A stretch of DNA of 8,537 bases. Origin: Microbacteriaceae bacterium. Lineage in GTDB: Bacteria; Actinomycetota; Actinomycetes; Actinomycetales; Microbacteriaceae. Location: the NCBI GenBank assembly GCA_017744755.1, contig JAGIAU010000083.1, positions 1 through 8,537 of the forward strand, written 5' to 3'. The translations under genes and the position numbers were made by a program. This document shows positions 1 through 6,089 of this stretch, in pieces (the stretch's first letter is position 1; the number at the start of each line of letters is the position of its first letter). The notes under the pieces were generated by a model that was not told the DNA's origin, did not search any database, and worked only from the letters and a program-made list of their open reading frames with translations.

Positions 1-485
1 CTCTCCCCGTTGCCGTTGCCGCCGCTGCCGTTCCGGTTGCGGCTGCGGCCGCGGCGGGAGCGCCCGGAGCGCGCCTCGCCCTCGCCGGACTCGGCGGCCT
101 CCGCGTCCGCGGCCTCGCCGTCGGCGGGTTCGGCCTCCTCGGACGGCTCGGCGGCGTCCTCGGCGACCTGCTCGGCGGTGTCCGCGGTGTCCGCGGCCTC
201 CGCGGGCGCGTTCTCCTCGTCGACGCTCTCCGGGCGGCCTTCGGCCTCCTCGGCCGCCGGCTCGGCGACGGCGTCCGCCGCGGGGGCGCCCGCGGGGAGC
301 TCGGCGTCGGCGTACTCGGCCGGGTTCTTCGCGGTGACGCGGCGCGGTGCGCGCTTGCGCGGCGCCTTCACGTCGGTCTCCCCCGCCGCGGCGGAGGCGA
401 GCTGCGCGGCGAGCTCGTCGAGCTCGGCCTGGCGCTGCGGGTCGACGACCGTCTCCTCGGACGGCGTCTGCTGCTCTTCGGTCAT
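1..485 (-). CDS. rho: Transcription termination factor Rho, N-terminal part (gene runs off the window's left edge)
   Basis: Rho is the hexameric RNA helicase that ends transcription. Only the first 161 codons are visible, so the RNA-binding and ATPase domains lie outside and the name rests on context and composition. The protein begins MTEEQQTPSEETV. It then has a short helix-like stretch (about residues 16-35), a basic patch KAPRKRAPRRVT (about 40-51), a long Ala/Glu/Asp-rich acidic region (about 55-135), and an Arg/Ser/Asn/Gly-rich tail (RSGRSRRGRSRNRN then Gly-Asn repeats). Actinobacterial Rho proteins carry such an acidic-then-basic insertion ahead of the primary RNA-binding domain. The gene follows thrB, as in the conserved lysA-hom-thrC-thrB-rho order. 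The ATG start is firm: an in-frame TGA lies ten codons upstream at 513-515, no other start codon lies between, and a good ribosome binding site precedes it. The usual SAP-like Rho_N motif is not seen. An RNase E-like or other disordered protein is the main alternative. Confidence 0.72.
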   Translation of the reverse strand, partial: MTEEQQTPSEETVVDPQRQAELDELAAQLASAAAGETDVKAPRKRAPRRVTAKNPAEYADAELPAGAPAADAVAEPAAEEAEGRPESVDEENAPAEAADTADTAEQVAEDAAEPSEEAEPADGEAADAEAAESGEGEARSGRSRRGRSRNRNGSGGNGNGE

Positions 486-495
486 CTGTGGTGGA

Positions 496-506
496 TTCCT
501 TCCTCC
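496..506 (-). promoter_or_regulatory. Ribosome binding site of rho
   Basis: On the minus strand this reads GGAGGAAGGAA. The AAGGA part ends 11 bases before the ATG and the GGAGG part 16 bases before it. It is the strongest Shine-Dalgarno sequence in the window and fixes the rho start at position 485. rho therefore has its own translation initiation signal and is not coupled to thrB. Confidence 0.75.
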
Positions 507-518
507 GCGAGATCACAG

Positions 519-567
519 GTTCTGCCTGCTGCGGAGCGTTCGATGCCCAGCGCATCCGCGGCAGAAC
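519..567 (-). promoter_or_regulatory. Predicted stem-loop in the rho leader
   Basis: On the minus strand GTTCTGCC (567-560) pairs perfectly with GGCAGAAC (526-519). Immediately inside, GCGGA (559-555) pairs with TCCGC (535-531), with a four-base bulge on the 3' side. This gives 13 pairs around a 19-base apical part. No T-run follows, so it does not look like an intrinsic terminator for the threonine genes. It sits 12 bases before the rho ribosome binding site and could be a leader element acting on rho expression. The pairing is seen in the sequence; the regulatory role is inferred. Confidence 0.4.
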
Positions 568-611
568 GCCGGTGAACGCACGGGGCGGGATGGGCACTGC
601 CAGGGCTGCGG

Positions 612-1541
612 CTAAGCCGCGCTCACTGGAAGCGGAATCACTGTAGCACCCCGCACATCCACGGCGAGCAGGCGCGTCTCCCACGCCGCGCCCCCGGAGG
701 CGGCGATGATCGCCGCCGCCTCGGCCCGGGCGGCGGGATCGGAGGCGAGCACGAGGATCGACGGCCCGGCTCCGGAGACCACGGCGGCGTGGCCGGCGGC
801 TCGCAGCCGCTGCACGAGCTCGTACGTCGCCGGCATGGCCTCGGCCCGGTAGTCCTGGTGCAGCCGGTCCTCCGTCGCCTCGAAGAGCAGCTCGGGGCTC
901 TGCACGAGCGCGGCGACGAGGAGGGCGGAGCGCGAGAGGTTGAAGACGGCGTCCTCGTAGGGCACGGACGCCGGCTGGAGCGAACGCGCATGCTCGGTGG
1001 AGACCGAGAAGTCGGGGGTGCACACGAGCGGCGAGACGCCCCGGTGCACGATGAGCTGCTTCGCACGCGGGACGCCGTCGACGGTCCAGGCGATCGTGAG
1101 GCCGCCGAGGAGCGCCGCGGCGACGTTGTCCGGGTGGCCCTCCAGCTCGGTCGCGAGCTCGAGCAGGCGCTGCGCGGGCAGCTCCACCTCGGGGGCGAGC
1201 AGGCCCTTCGCGGCGACGAGTCCGGAGACGATCGCCGCCGCCGAGGAGCCGAGGCCGCCGCCATGCGGGATGACGTTCCTCGCCTTGATGGCCAGGCCGG
1301 GCATCGGGACGCCGACCGCCTGGAAGGCGTGCGCCGCCGCGCGGACGACGAGGTTCGTCTCATCGGTCGCGACCTCGCCGGCGCCGACGCCCTCGACCTC
1401 GACGCGGCACGGGCCGTCGACCGCCGTCACCTCGATCTCGTCGTAGACGGCGAGCGCGAGGCCGAAGGAGTCGAAGCCGGGGCCGAGGTTCGCCGAGGAG
1501 GCGGGGACGCGCACCCGGACGGCGCGGCCGATCATGCCCAT
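612..1541 (-). CDS. thrB: Homoserine kinase
   Basis: This cytosolic GHMP-family kinase phosphorylates L-homoserine with ATP to give O-phospho-L-homoserine, the substrate of the ThrC encoded just upstream. All three family motifs are present in the 309-residue product: motif 1 PASSANLGPGFDSFG (residues 13-27), the glycine-rich ATP loop PHGGGLGSSAAA (92-103) and motif 3 SGAGPSI (256-262). The segment EGHPDN (134-139) is also typical. Length is normal for the family (about 300-315). The start at 1541 is preceded by GAGG at good spacing, overlapping the thrC stop. A second ATG two codons later (1535) is possible but less well placed. The thrC stop is 10 bases upstream, so the two genes are probably translationally coupled. 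After its TAG stop come 126 bases of rho leader. Confidence 0.96.
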   Translation of the reverse strand: MGMIGRAVRVRVPASSANLGPGFDSFGLALAVYDEIEVTAVDGPCRVEVEGVGAGEVATDETNLVVRAAAHAFQAVGVPMPGLAIKARNVIPHGGGLGSSAAAIVSGLVAAKGLLAPEVELPAQRLLELATELEGHPDNVAAALLGGLTIAWTVDGVPRAKQLIVHRGVSPLVCTPDFSVSTEHARSLQPASVPYEDAVFNLSRSALLVAALVQSPELLFEATEDRLHQDYRAEAMPATYELVQRLRAAGHAAVVSGAGPSILVLASDPAARAEAAAIIAASGGAAWETRLLAVDVRGATVIPLPVSAA

Positions 1542-1549
1542 GGCCGGCG

Positions 1550-1553
1550 CCTC
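1550..1553 (-). promoter_or_regulatory. Ribosome binding site of thrB, overlapping the thrC stop
   Basis: The minus strand reads TGAGGCGCCGGCC before ATG. The TGA is the thrC stop, and the overlapping GAGG lies 8 bases before the thrB start. Ribosomes finishing thrC would be in position to initiate thrB. This decides for the ATG at 1541 over the one at 1535. Confidence 0.55.
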
Positions 1554-2622
1554 AGACGAGGCCGAGCACGCCGGCGACCGCGGCGGTGTCGACCGGGACG
1601 ACCGTCGGCCGCGCCTCGGAGCCGTCCGCCTCGCGGAGCGCCCAGTGCGGATCCTTCAGGCCGTGGCCCGTGACAGTGCAGACGACGCGCGCGCCCTTCG
1701 GCACGGCGCCCGCCTCGGCGCGCTCGAGCAGGCCCGCGATCGAGATCGCGGAGGCGGGCTCGACGAAGACGCCGACCTCGCGGGAGAGGATCCGGTGCGC
1801 GATCAGGATGTCCTCGTCCGTGATCGCGCCGAACCAGCCGTCCGAGTCGTCGCGCGCCTTGAGCGCGAGATCCCACGACGCGGGGTTGCCGATGCGGATC
1901 GCGGTCGCGATCGTGTCGGGGTCCTTGACGACCTCGCCGCGGACGATCGGGGCGGAGCCGGCCGCCTCGAAGCCGAACATGCGCGGCAGGCGGCTCGTCG
2001 CGCCGCGGTCGAGCTCCTCGCGATAGCCGCGGTGGTAGGCGGTGTAGTTGCCGGCGTTGCCGACCGGGATGAAGTGGAAGTCCGGCGCGTCGCCGAGCGA
2101 CTCGACGACCTCGAACGCCGCCGTCTTCTGCCCCTCGATGCGATCGTTGTTGACCGAGTTGACGAGGTGCACGGGGTAGCCGGCGGCGAGCTCGCGGGCG
2201 ATGTCGAGGCAGTCGTCGAAGTTGCCCTCGACCTGCACGATCCGCGCGCCGTGCGCGACGGCCTGCGCGAGCTTGCCCATCGCGATCTTGCCCTCGGGCA
2301 CGAGGACGGCCGCCGTGATGCCGGCATGCGCGGCGTAGGCCGCCGCCGACGCGGAGGTGTTCCCCGTGGACGCGCAGACGATCGCCTTCGCGCCGTGCTC
2401 GATCGCCTTGGAGACGGCCATCGTCATGCCGCGGTCCTTGAACGAGCCCGTCGGGTTCATGCCCTCGAACTTGACCCAGACGTCCGCGCCGGTGCGCTCG
2501 CTGAGCGCGGGGGCCGGGAGCAGCGGCGTGCCGCCCTCGCCGAGCGTGACGATCGGCGTGGCGTCCGAGATGTCGAGACGGTCGGCGTATTCGCGGAGCA
2601 CGCCGCGCCACTGATGGGCCAT
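1552..2622 (-). CDS. thrC: Threonine synthase
   Basis: This PLP-dependent enzyme converts O-phosphohomoserine and water to L-threonine and phosphate, the last step of threonine synthesis. The product is 356 residues, the usual length of the short actinobacterial ThrC class. The PLP-binding lysine is K62 in NPTGSFKDRG (56-65). STGNTSAS (85-92) is the substrate-binding loop, VGNAGN (187-192) the PLP-phosphate loop, and TGHGLKD (318-324) a conserved C-terminal motif. The ATG at 2622 is chosen because AAGGA lies 8 bases upstream. A GTG two codons earlier (2628), overlapping the hom stop as GTGA, would leave only 2 bases. The gap to the hom stop is 2 bases. The same frame stays open upstream through hom and lysA to about 5517, but those codons encode Arg-rich nonsense and are not part of the protein. 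Confidence 0.97.
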   Translation of the reverse strand: MAHQWRGVLREYADRLDISDATPIVTLGEGGTPLLPAPALSERTGADVWVKFEGMNPTGSFKDRGMTMAVSKAIEHGAKAIVCASTGNTSASAAAYAAHAGITAAVLVPEGKIAMGKLAQAVAHGARIVQVEGNFDDCLDIARELAAGYPVHLVNSVNNDRIEGQKTAAFEVVESLGDAPDFHFIPVGNAGNYTAYHRGYREELDRGATSRLPRMFGFEAAGSAPIVRGEVVKDPDTIATAIRIGNPASWDLALKARDDSDGWFGAITDEDILIAHRILSREVGVFVEPASAISIAGLLERAEAGAVPKGARVVCTVTGHGLKDPHWALREADGSEARPTVVPVDTAAVAGVLGLV

Positions 2623-2624
2623 GA

Positions 2625-3938
2625 TCACAGTCCTTCGACTCGGATGACGCTGGCCACGCGGCGGACCGCGGGCGAGCCGTTGAGGGCCTCGACGGTCGCG
2701 GCGAGCGCGGACTCCCGGGCCTCGTGGGTGACGACGACCAGCGTAGCCGTCGGGTCGGCGTCCTCGCCGCGGGCGGCGGACTGCTGGAACTGCTCGATCG
2801 AGACGCCGTGCTCGGCGAACGCGCTCGCGACCTGAGCGAGGACGCCGGGCACGTCGGCGACCTCGAGGACGATCTGGTAGCGCGTCGACACCGCGTCGAA
2901 CGGCAGGATCGGCAGGTCGGCGCTCGTCGACTCGGCGACGCCGGGACCGCCCGCGAGGTGGCGGCGGGCCGCCGAGACGATGTCGCCGAGGACCGCGGAG
3001 GCGGTCTGCACCCCGCCGGCGCCCGCGCCGTAGAACATGAGCGAGCCCGCGAACTCCGCCTCGACGAAGACCGCGTTGTGCCCGCCGTGGACGGCGGCGA
3101 GCGGGTGCTCGCGCGGGACGAGCGCGGGGTGGACGCGGGTGACGATGCCCTCCCCGCCGAGCGGGCTCCGCACCCGCTCCGCGATCGCGAGCAGCTTGAC
3201 GACGTAGCCGGCCGCCTTCGCCGCGGCGATGTCGTCCGAGGTGACCTTCGTGATGCCCTCGCGATGCACGGCATCGACGGGGACGCGGGTGTGGAAGGCG
3301 AGGCCCGCGAGGATCGCCGCCTTCTGCGCGGCGTCGTAGCCCTCGACGTCGAGCGTCGGGTCCGCCTCGAGGTAGCCGAGCTCGCTCGCGACGCGCATCG
3401 CCTCCTCCGTCGTCCAGCCCTCGGTGTCCATCTTGTCGAGGATGAAGTTGGTGGAGCCGTTCACGATGCCGAGGATGCGACGGATGCGGTCGCCCGCGAG
3501 CGACTCCCGCAACGGCCGGATGATCGGGATGGCCGCGGCGACGGCGGCCTCGTAGTGGAGCTGCGCGCCGACCTGGGCGGCCTCCTCGAAGAGCTCCTCG
3601 CCGTGCGTCGCGAGCAGCGCCTTGTTCGCCGTGATGACGTCGGCGCCGGCGCGGAGGGCCTCGAGCACGAGCGTGCGCGCCGGCTCGATGCCCCCGATGA
3701 GCTCGACGACGATGTCGGCCCCCGTGACGAGCGCGTGCGCGTCCGTCGTGAGCAGCTCGGCCGGGATCGCGGGCGTGCGCTCCGCCGCCGGGTCGCGGAC
3801 CGCGACGCCGACGACCTCGAGCCCGGCGCCGACGCGGGCCTCGAGCTCGTCGCGGTGCGTGAGCAGGAGGTTCGCGACGTTCGCGCCGACGTTGCCGCCG
3901 CCGAGGATCGCGATCTTGAGGTTCCGGTAGTCGATCAT
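2625..3938 (-). CDS. hom: Homoserine dehydrogenase with C-terminal ACT domain
   Basis: Hom reduces L-aspartate 4-semialdehyde to L-homoserine with NAD(P)H and is the branch-point enzyme for threonine, methionine and isoleucine. The visible order is: Rossmann NAD(P) motif AILGGGNVG near the N-terminus; TANKALLA with the conserved lysine; NGSTNFIL; DVEGYDAAQK with the catalytic Asp and Lys; FYGAGAGGVQTASAVLGDI; and a C-terminal ACT domain of about 80 residues (from YQIVLEVADVPGVL), the usual site of threonine feedback inhibition. The full length of about 437 residues is normal. Start choice is uncertain between ATG 3938 (MIDYRNL, the usual family N-terminus), ATG 3944 and TTG 3947. None has a Shine-Dalgarno sequence. 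I chose 3938 because a TACCCT box lies 8 bases upstream. The gene is in the same reading frame as lysA, separated only by the lysA TGA and a short gap. Confidence 0.96.
   Translation of the reverse strand: MIDYRNLKIAILGGGNVGANVANLLLTHRDELEARVGAGLEVVGVAVRDPAAERTPAIPAELLTTDAHALVTGADIVVELIGGIEPARTLVLEALRAGADVITANKALLATHGEELFEEAAQVGAQLHYEAAVAAAIPIIRPLRESLAGDRIRRILGIVNGSTNFILDKMDTEGWTTEEAMRVASELGYLEADPTLDVEGYDAAQKAAILAGLAFHTRVPVDAVHREGITKVTSDDIAAAKAAGYVVKLLAIAERVRSPLGGEGIVTRVHPALVPREHPLAAVHGGHNAVFVEAEFAGSLMFYGAGAGGVQTASAVLGDIVSAARRHLAGGPGVAESTSADLPILPFDAVSTRYQIVLEVADVPGVLAQVASAFAEHGVSIEQFQQSAARGEDADPTATLVVVTHEARESALAATVEALNGSPAVRRVASVIRVEGL
2631..2635 (-). promoter_or_regulatory. Ribosome binding site of thrC inside the 3' end of hom
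   Basis: AAGGA on the minus strand lies within the last codons of hom, 8 bases before the thrC ATG. It supports ATG 2622 over GTG 2628 and suggests that hom and thrC are translationally coupled. Confidence 0.6.
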
Positions 3939-3946
3939 CGGCATCA

Positions 3947-3952
3947 AGGGTA
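3947..3952 (-). promoter_or_regulatory. Possible -10 box (TACCCT) before hom
   Basis: TACCCT fits the actinobacterial TANNNT -10 consensus and lies 8 bases before the ATG at 3938, where no Shine-Dalgarno is visible. That spacing would start the transcript at or next to the start codon. I see no convincing -35 box. The gap between lysA and hom is short, so this could equally be chance and hom could be expressed only from upstream. Confidence 0.2.
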
Positions 3953-3968
3953 TCGGGGCGGTCGCGCC

Positions 3969-5360
3969 TCAGATTCCGGCGTCGCGCGCCAGGAGGTCGT
4001 CGATCGTCTCCCCGCGCACGATGAGCCGGGCCTGCCCGTCGCGGACCGCGACGACCGGCGGGCGGGGCACCCAGTTGTAGTTCGAGGCCATCGCCCAGCC
4101 GTACGCGCCCGTGGCCGGGACGGCGAGCAGATCGCCGGGGCCGACATCCATCGGGAGGTACTCGTCGCGCACGACGATGTCGCCCGACTCGCAGTGCATG
4201 CCCGCGACGCGGGCGAGCGCGGGACGATCCTCGGAGACGCGCGAGGCGATCCGGGCGCTGTAGGCCGCGTGGTAGAGCGAGGTGCGGATGTTGTCGCTCA
4301 TGCCGCCGTCGACGGAGACGTACTTGCGGACCGCGACGCCCTGCGCGGTGTCGACCGCGACGGGCTTGACGGTGCCGACCGTGTAGAGCGTCGTGCCGGC
4401 GCGGCCGATGATGCTGCGGCCCGGCTCGACGGCGATCACCGGCACCTCGATGCCGAGCTCCGCGGCCGCGGCGGCGAGCGCGGCGGCCATGCCGGCGGCG
4501 ATCCGCTCGACCGGCATCGGGTCGTCGGCGCTCGTGTAGGCGATGCCGAAGCCGCCGCCGAGATTCAGCTCCGGGACCGGCCCGTCCCGCAGCAGCTCCG
4601 CGTGCAGGGCGAGGAGGCGGCGCGCGGCCTCCTCGAAGCCGTGCACCTCGAAGATCTGCGAGCCGATGTGCGAGTGCAGGCCGATGAACTCGAGCCCCGG
4701 CAGCCCGCGGATCGCCTGCACGATGCGGGGCGCGTCGGCGACGGTCACGCCGAACTTCTGGTCCTCGTGCGCCGTCGCGAGGTACTCGTGCGTGCTCGCG
4801 TGCACGCCCGAGTTGATGCGCAGGCGGACGCGCTGGCGCTTCCCGGCCTTCGCCGCCGCAGCGGCGACCCGCTCGACCTCGATCGCCGAGTCGATGACGA
4901 TCGCGCCGACGCCGGCCTCGACCGCGCGGACGATCTGGCGCTCGGACTTGTTGTTCCCGTGCACGCCGATCCGCGAGGGCTCGATGCCGCCCGCGAGCGC
5001 GACGGCGAGCTCGCCCTCGCTCGCCACGTCGATGCCGAGGCCGGCCTCCGCGACCCAGCGCACGACCTCGGTGCTGAGGAACGCCTTCCCGGCGTAGTAG
5101 ACCTTCGCCGACGTGCCGATGCCCTGCATCGCCGCGTCGAAGGCGGCCTTCGTCGCGCGCGCGCGACCGCGGGCGTCGTCCTCGTCGAGGACGTAGACCG
5201 GGGTGCCGAACTCGGCGGCGAGGCGGGACGCGGGGACGCCGGCGATGACGAGCTCGCCGCTCGCGTCGCGGAGCGCGTTCTGCGACCAGACGCCGTCGGC
5301 GAGCGCGTTGGCGTCGCCGGGCTCGCGCAGCCAGTCGGGGGCGAGGGGGTTCTCGGGCAC
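3969..5360 (-). CDS. lysA: Diaminopimelate decarboxylase
   Basis: LysA decarboxylates meso-2,6-diaminopimelate to L-lysine, the last step of lysine synthesis, with PLP as cofactor. The 463-residue product matches the actinobacterial length. Visible motifs are the PLP lysine K92 in YYAGKAFL (88-95), HSHIGSQ (229-235), the glycine-rich phosphate loop GGGFGI (268-273), EPGR (312-315), the substrate-binding CESGD (390-394) and GAYG (418-421). I chose GTG 5360 because the protein then begins VPENPLAPDWL, which resembles family N-termini that start NPLAPxWL. The open frame continues upstream to 5525, but those codons run through the repeat cluster and into the acetyltransferase gene and are not conserved-looking. 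No Shine-Dalgarno precedes the GTG; a TACGCT box lies 6 bases before it. The gap to the preceding acetyltransferase gene is 107 bases, so lysA may start its own transcript. Confidence 0.96.
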   Translation of the reverse strand: MPENPLAPDWLREPGDANALADGVWSQNALRDASGELVIAGVPASRLAAEFGTPVYVLDEDDARGRARATKAAFDAAMQGIGTSAKVYYAGKAFLSTEVVRWVAEAGLGIDVASEGELAVALAGGIEPSRIGVHGNNKSERQIVRAVEAGVGAIVIDSAIEVERVAAAAAKAGKRQRVRLRINSGVHASTHEYLATAHEDQKFGVTVADAPRIVQAIRGLPGLEFIGLHSHIGSQIFEVHGFEEAARRLLALHAELLRDGPVPELNLGGGFGIAYTSADDPMPVERIAAGMAAALAAAAAELGIEVPVIAVEPGRSIIGRAGTTLYTVGTVKPVAVDTAQGVAVRKYVSVDGGMSDNIRTSLYHAAYSARIASRVSEDRPALARVAGMHCESGDIVVRDEYLPMDVGPGDLLAVPATGAYGWAMASNYNWVPRPPVVAVRDGQARLIVRGETIDDLLARDAGI

Positions 5361-5366
5361 CGATCC

Positions 5367-5372
5367 AGCGTA
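5367..5372 (-). promoter_or_regulatory. Possible -10 box (TACGCT) for a leaderless lysA transcript
   Basis: TACGCT fits TANNNT and ends 6 bases before the GTG start of lysA. With the usual 6-7 bases from -10 box to transcription start, the mRNA would begin at the start codon. This agrees with the absence of a Shine-Dalgarno sequence. No clear -35 box is seen; the region where one would lie is the inner edge of the inverted-repeat cluster. Confidence 0.35.
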
Positions 5373-5379
5373 GACGGGT

Positions 5380-5458
5380 TCGGAAACCAGGCGATGCTCC
5401 GAAACCAGGCAGAACATGCACCCGGATCGCCTGGTTTCGCGCGATCGCCTGGTCCCGA
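5380..5458. repeat. Four-copy inverted repeat cluster forming a long nested hairpin
   Basis: Four copies of a motif close to CGAAACCAGGCGAT lie in this intergenic stretch: two in forward orientation (5381-5395 and 5400-5410) and two inverted (5426-5439 and 5444-5457). The inner pair forms an 11-base perfect stem (5400-5410 with 5429-5439) around an 18-base loop. The outer pair forms a stem of about 14 pairs with one bulged base and one G-T wobble on the minus-strand RNA (5381-5395 with 5444-5457). A 4-by-4 internal loop separates the stems. The cluster begins about 10 bases after the acetyltransferase stop and ends about 20 bases before lysA. There is no T-run on either side, so a standard intrinsic terminator is unlikely. 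A REP-like dispersed repeat, an operator array for lysA, or an RNA-processing hairpin are possible. Confidence 0.75.
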
Positions 5459-5467
5459 CGAACGAGC

Positions 5468-6070
5468 TCAGCCGGCGAGCTTGCGGGCGAGGCGGGCCTC
5501 GAGGCGGGCGCGGACATCCGGCCATTCCGCCGCGGTGATCGAGTGCATCGCGGTGTCGCGGACGCGGCCCTCCTCCCCCGGCGCGCCGGAGGGCTGCCAG
5601 CCGCGCAGCACGCCCTCGAAGGTCGCGCCGATCGCGACGATCCCGGCCCGGGAGCGCTCGTTCCGCGCGTCCGTCTTGAGGTCGACGCGCTCGACGCCGA
5701 CCGTCTCGAAGGCGTGGGCGAGCAGCAGCAGCTTCGCAGCGGAGTTGATCGCGGTGCCCTGCGCGGCCGCGTTCAGCCAGGTCGAGCCGATCTCGATCGC
5801 GAACAGGCGGCCATCCGGCCAGCGGCGCGGGGTCAGGTAGGAGGTGTGGCCGACGATCTCGCCGCTCGCCCGGTCGATCTGGACGAAGGGCCAGAAGTCG
5901 CCGCGGGCGAGCTCCTCGGCGACGACCGCCTCCGCGGTCTGCGGCGTCGGGACCGGGGTCCAGCCGAAGGAATCGCGGGACCCGTCGAGCGCCGCGGCGA
6001 GCCCGGCGGCGTGATCCGGGCGCAGCGGCTCGAGGCGCACGACGGCGTTCTCGAGGGCGACGACTCGCAT
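5468..6070 (-). CDS. GNAT-family N-acetyltransferase (RimJ/RimL-like)
   Basis: The 200-residue product has the GNAT fold pattern seen in RimJ/RimL-type acetyltransferases, which move an acetyl group from acetyl-CoA to a primary amine. VRLEPLRPDHAAGL (11-24) is the typical N-terminal strand and helix, GEIVGHTSYL (70-79) the central strands, and IEIGSTWLNAAAQGTAINSAAKLLLLAHAFE (92-122) the acetyl-CoA-binding segment. RVDLKTDARNERSRAGIVAIGATFEGVLRGW (128-158) is the conserved C-terminal half. The CoA loop (AAAQGTAI) is an altered form of the usual Q/RxxGxG/A pattern. The substrate cannot be read from the sequence; a protein N-terminus, an antibiotic or a small amine are all possible. The start ATG has only a weak upstream GAG/CGG-rich stretch as ribosome binding site. 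The gene begins 19 bases after the methyltransferase stop, so the two are very probably cotranscribed. Confidence 0.88.
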   Translation of the reverse strand: MRVVALENAVVRLEPLRPDHAAGLAAALDGSRDSFGWTPVPTPQTAEAVVAEELARGDFWPFVQIDRASGEIVGHTSYLTPRRWPDGRLFAIEIGSTWLNAAAQGTAINSAAKLLLLAHAFETVGVERVDLKTDARNERSRAGIVAIGATFEGVLRGWQPSGAPGEEGRVRDTAMHSITAAEWPDVRARLEARLARKLAG

Positions 6071-6089
6071 GACCGCTGCTCGACGGCGG

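Noticed and set aside
486..611. Intrinsic terminator after thrB
   Set aside because: The stem-loop there lacks a T-run on either strand and is followed by the rho ribosome binding site.
10..615. Plus-strand open frame opposite the rho start
   Set aside because: Its product is Ala/Ser-rich low complexity, the complement of the acidic Rho region. It has no start signal and runs across the rho leader.
5441..5448. GCGATCGC octamer, identical to the cyanobacterial HIP1 palindrome
   Set aside because: It is a single copy formed at the junction of two repeat units, and the gene content is actinobacterial.
2623..5517. Upstream extension of the thrC frame giving an apparent 1321-residue protein
   Set aside because: Before the thrC ATG the translation is Arg-rich nonsense in an alternative frame of hom and lysA. 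ThrC alone is full length, and its ATG has a ribosome binding site.
5361..5525. Longer lysA start reading through the repeat cluster
   Set aside because: The extra N-terminal residues are Arg/Pro/Cys-containing and unlike LysA. They overlap the repeat cluster and the acetyltransferase gene. GTG 5360 gives a normal family N-terminus and length.
2724..5840. Plus-strand open frame of 1038 codons opposite hom, lysA and the acetyltransferase gene
   Set aside because: Its product is a low-complexity Arg/Asp/Ala/Val-rich sequence. It arises because stop codons are rare opposite GC-rich coding frames. The minus-strand genes here have clear family motifs.
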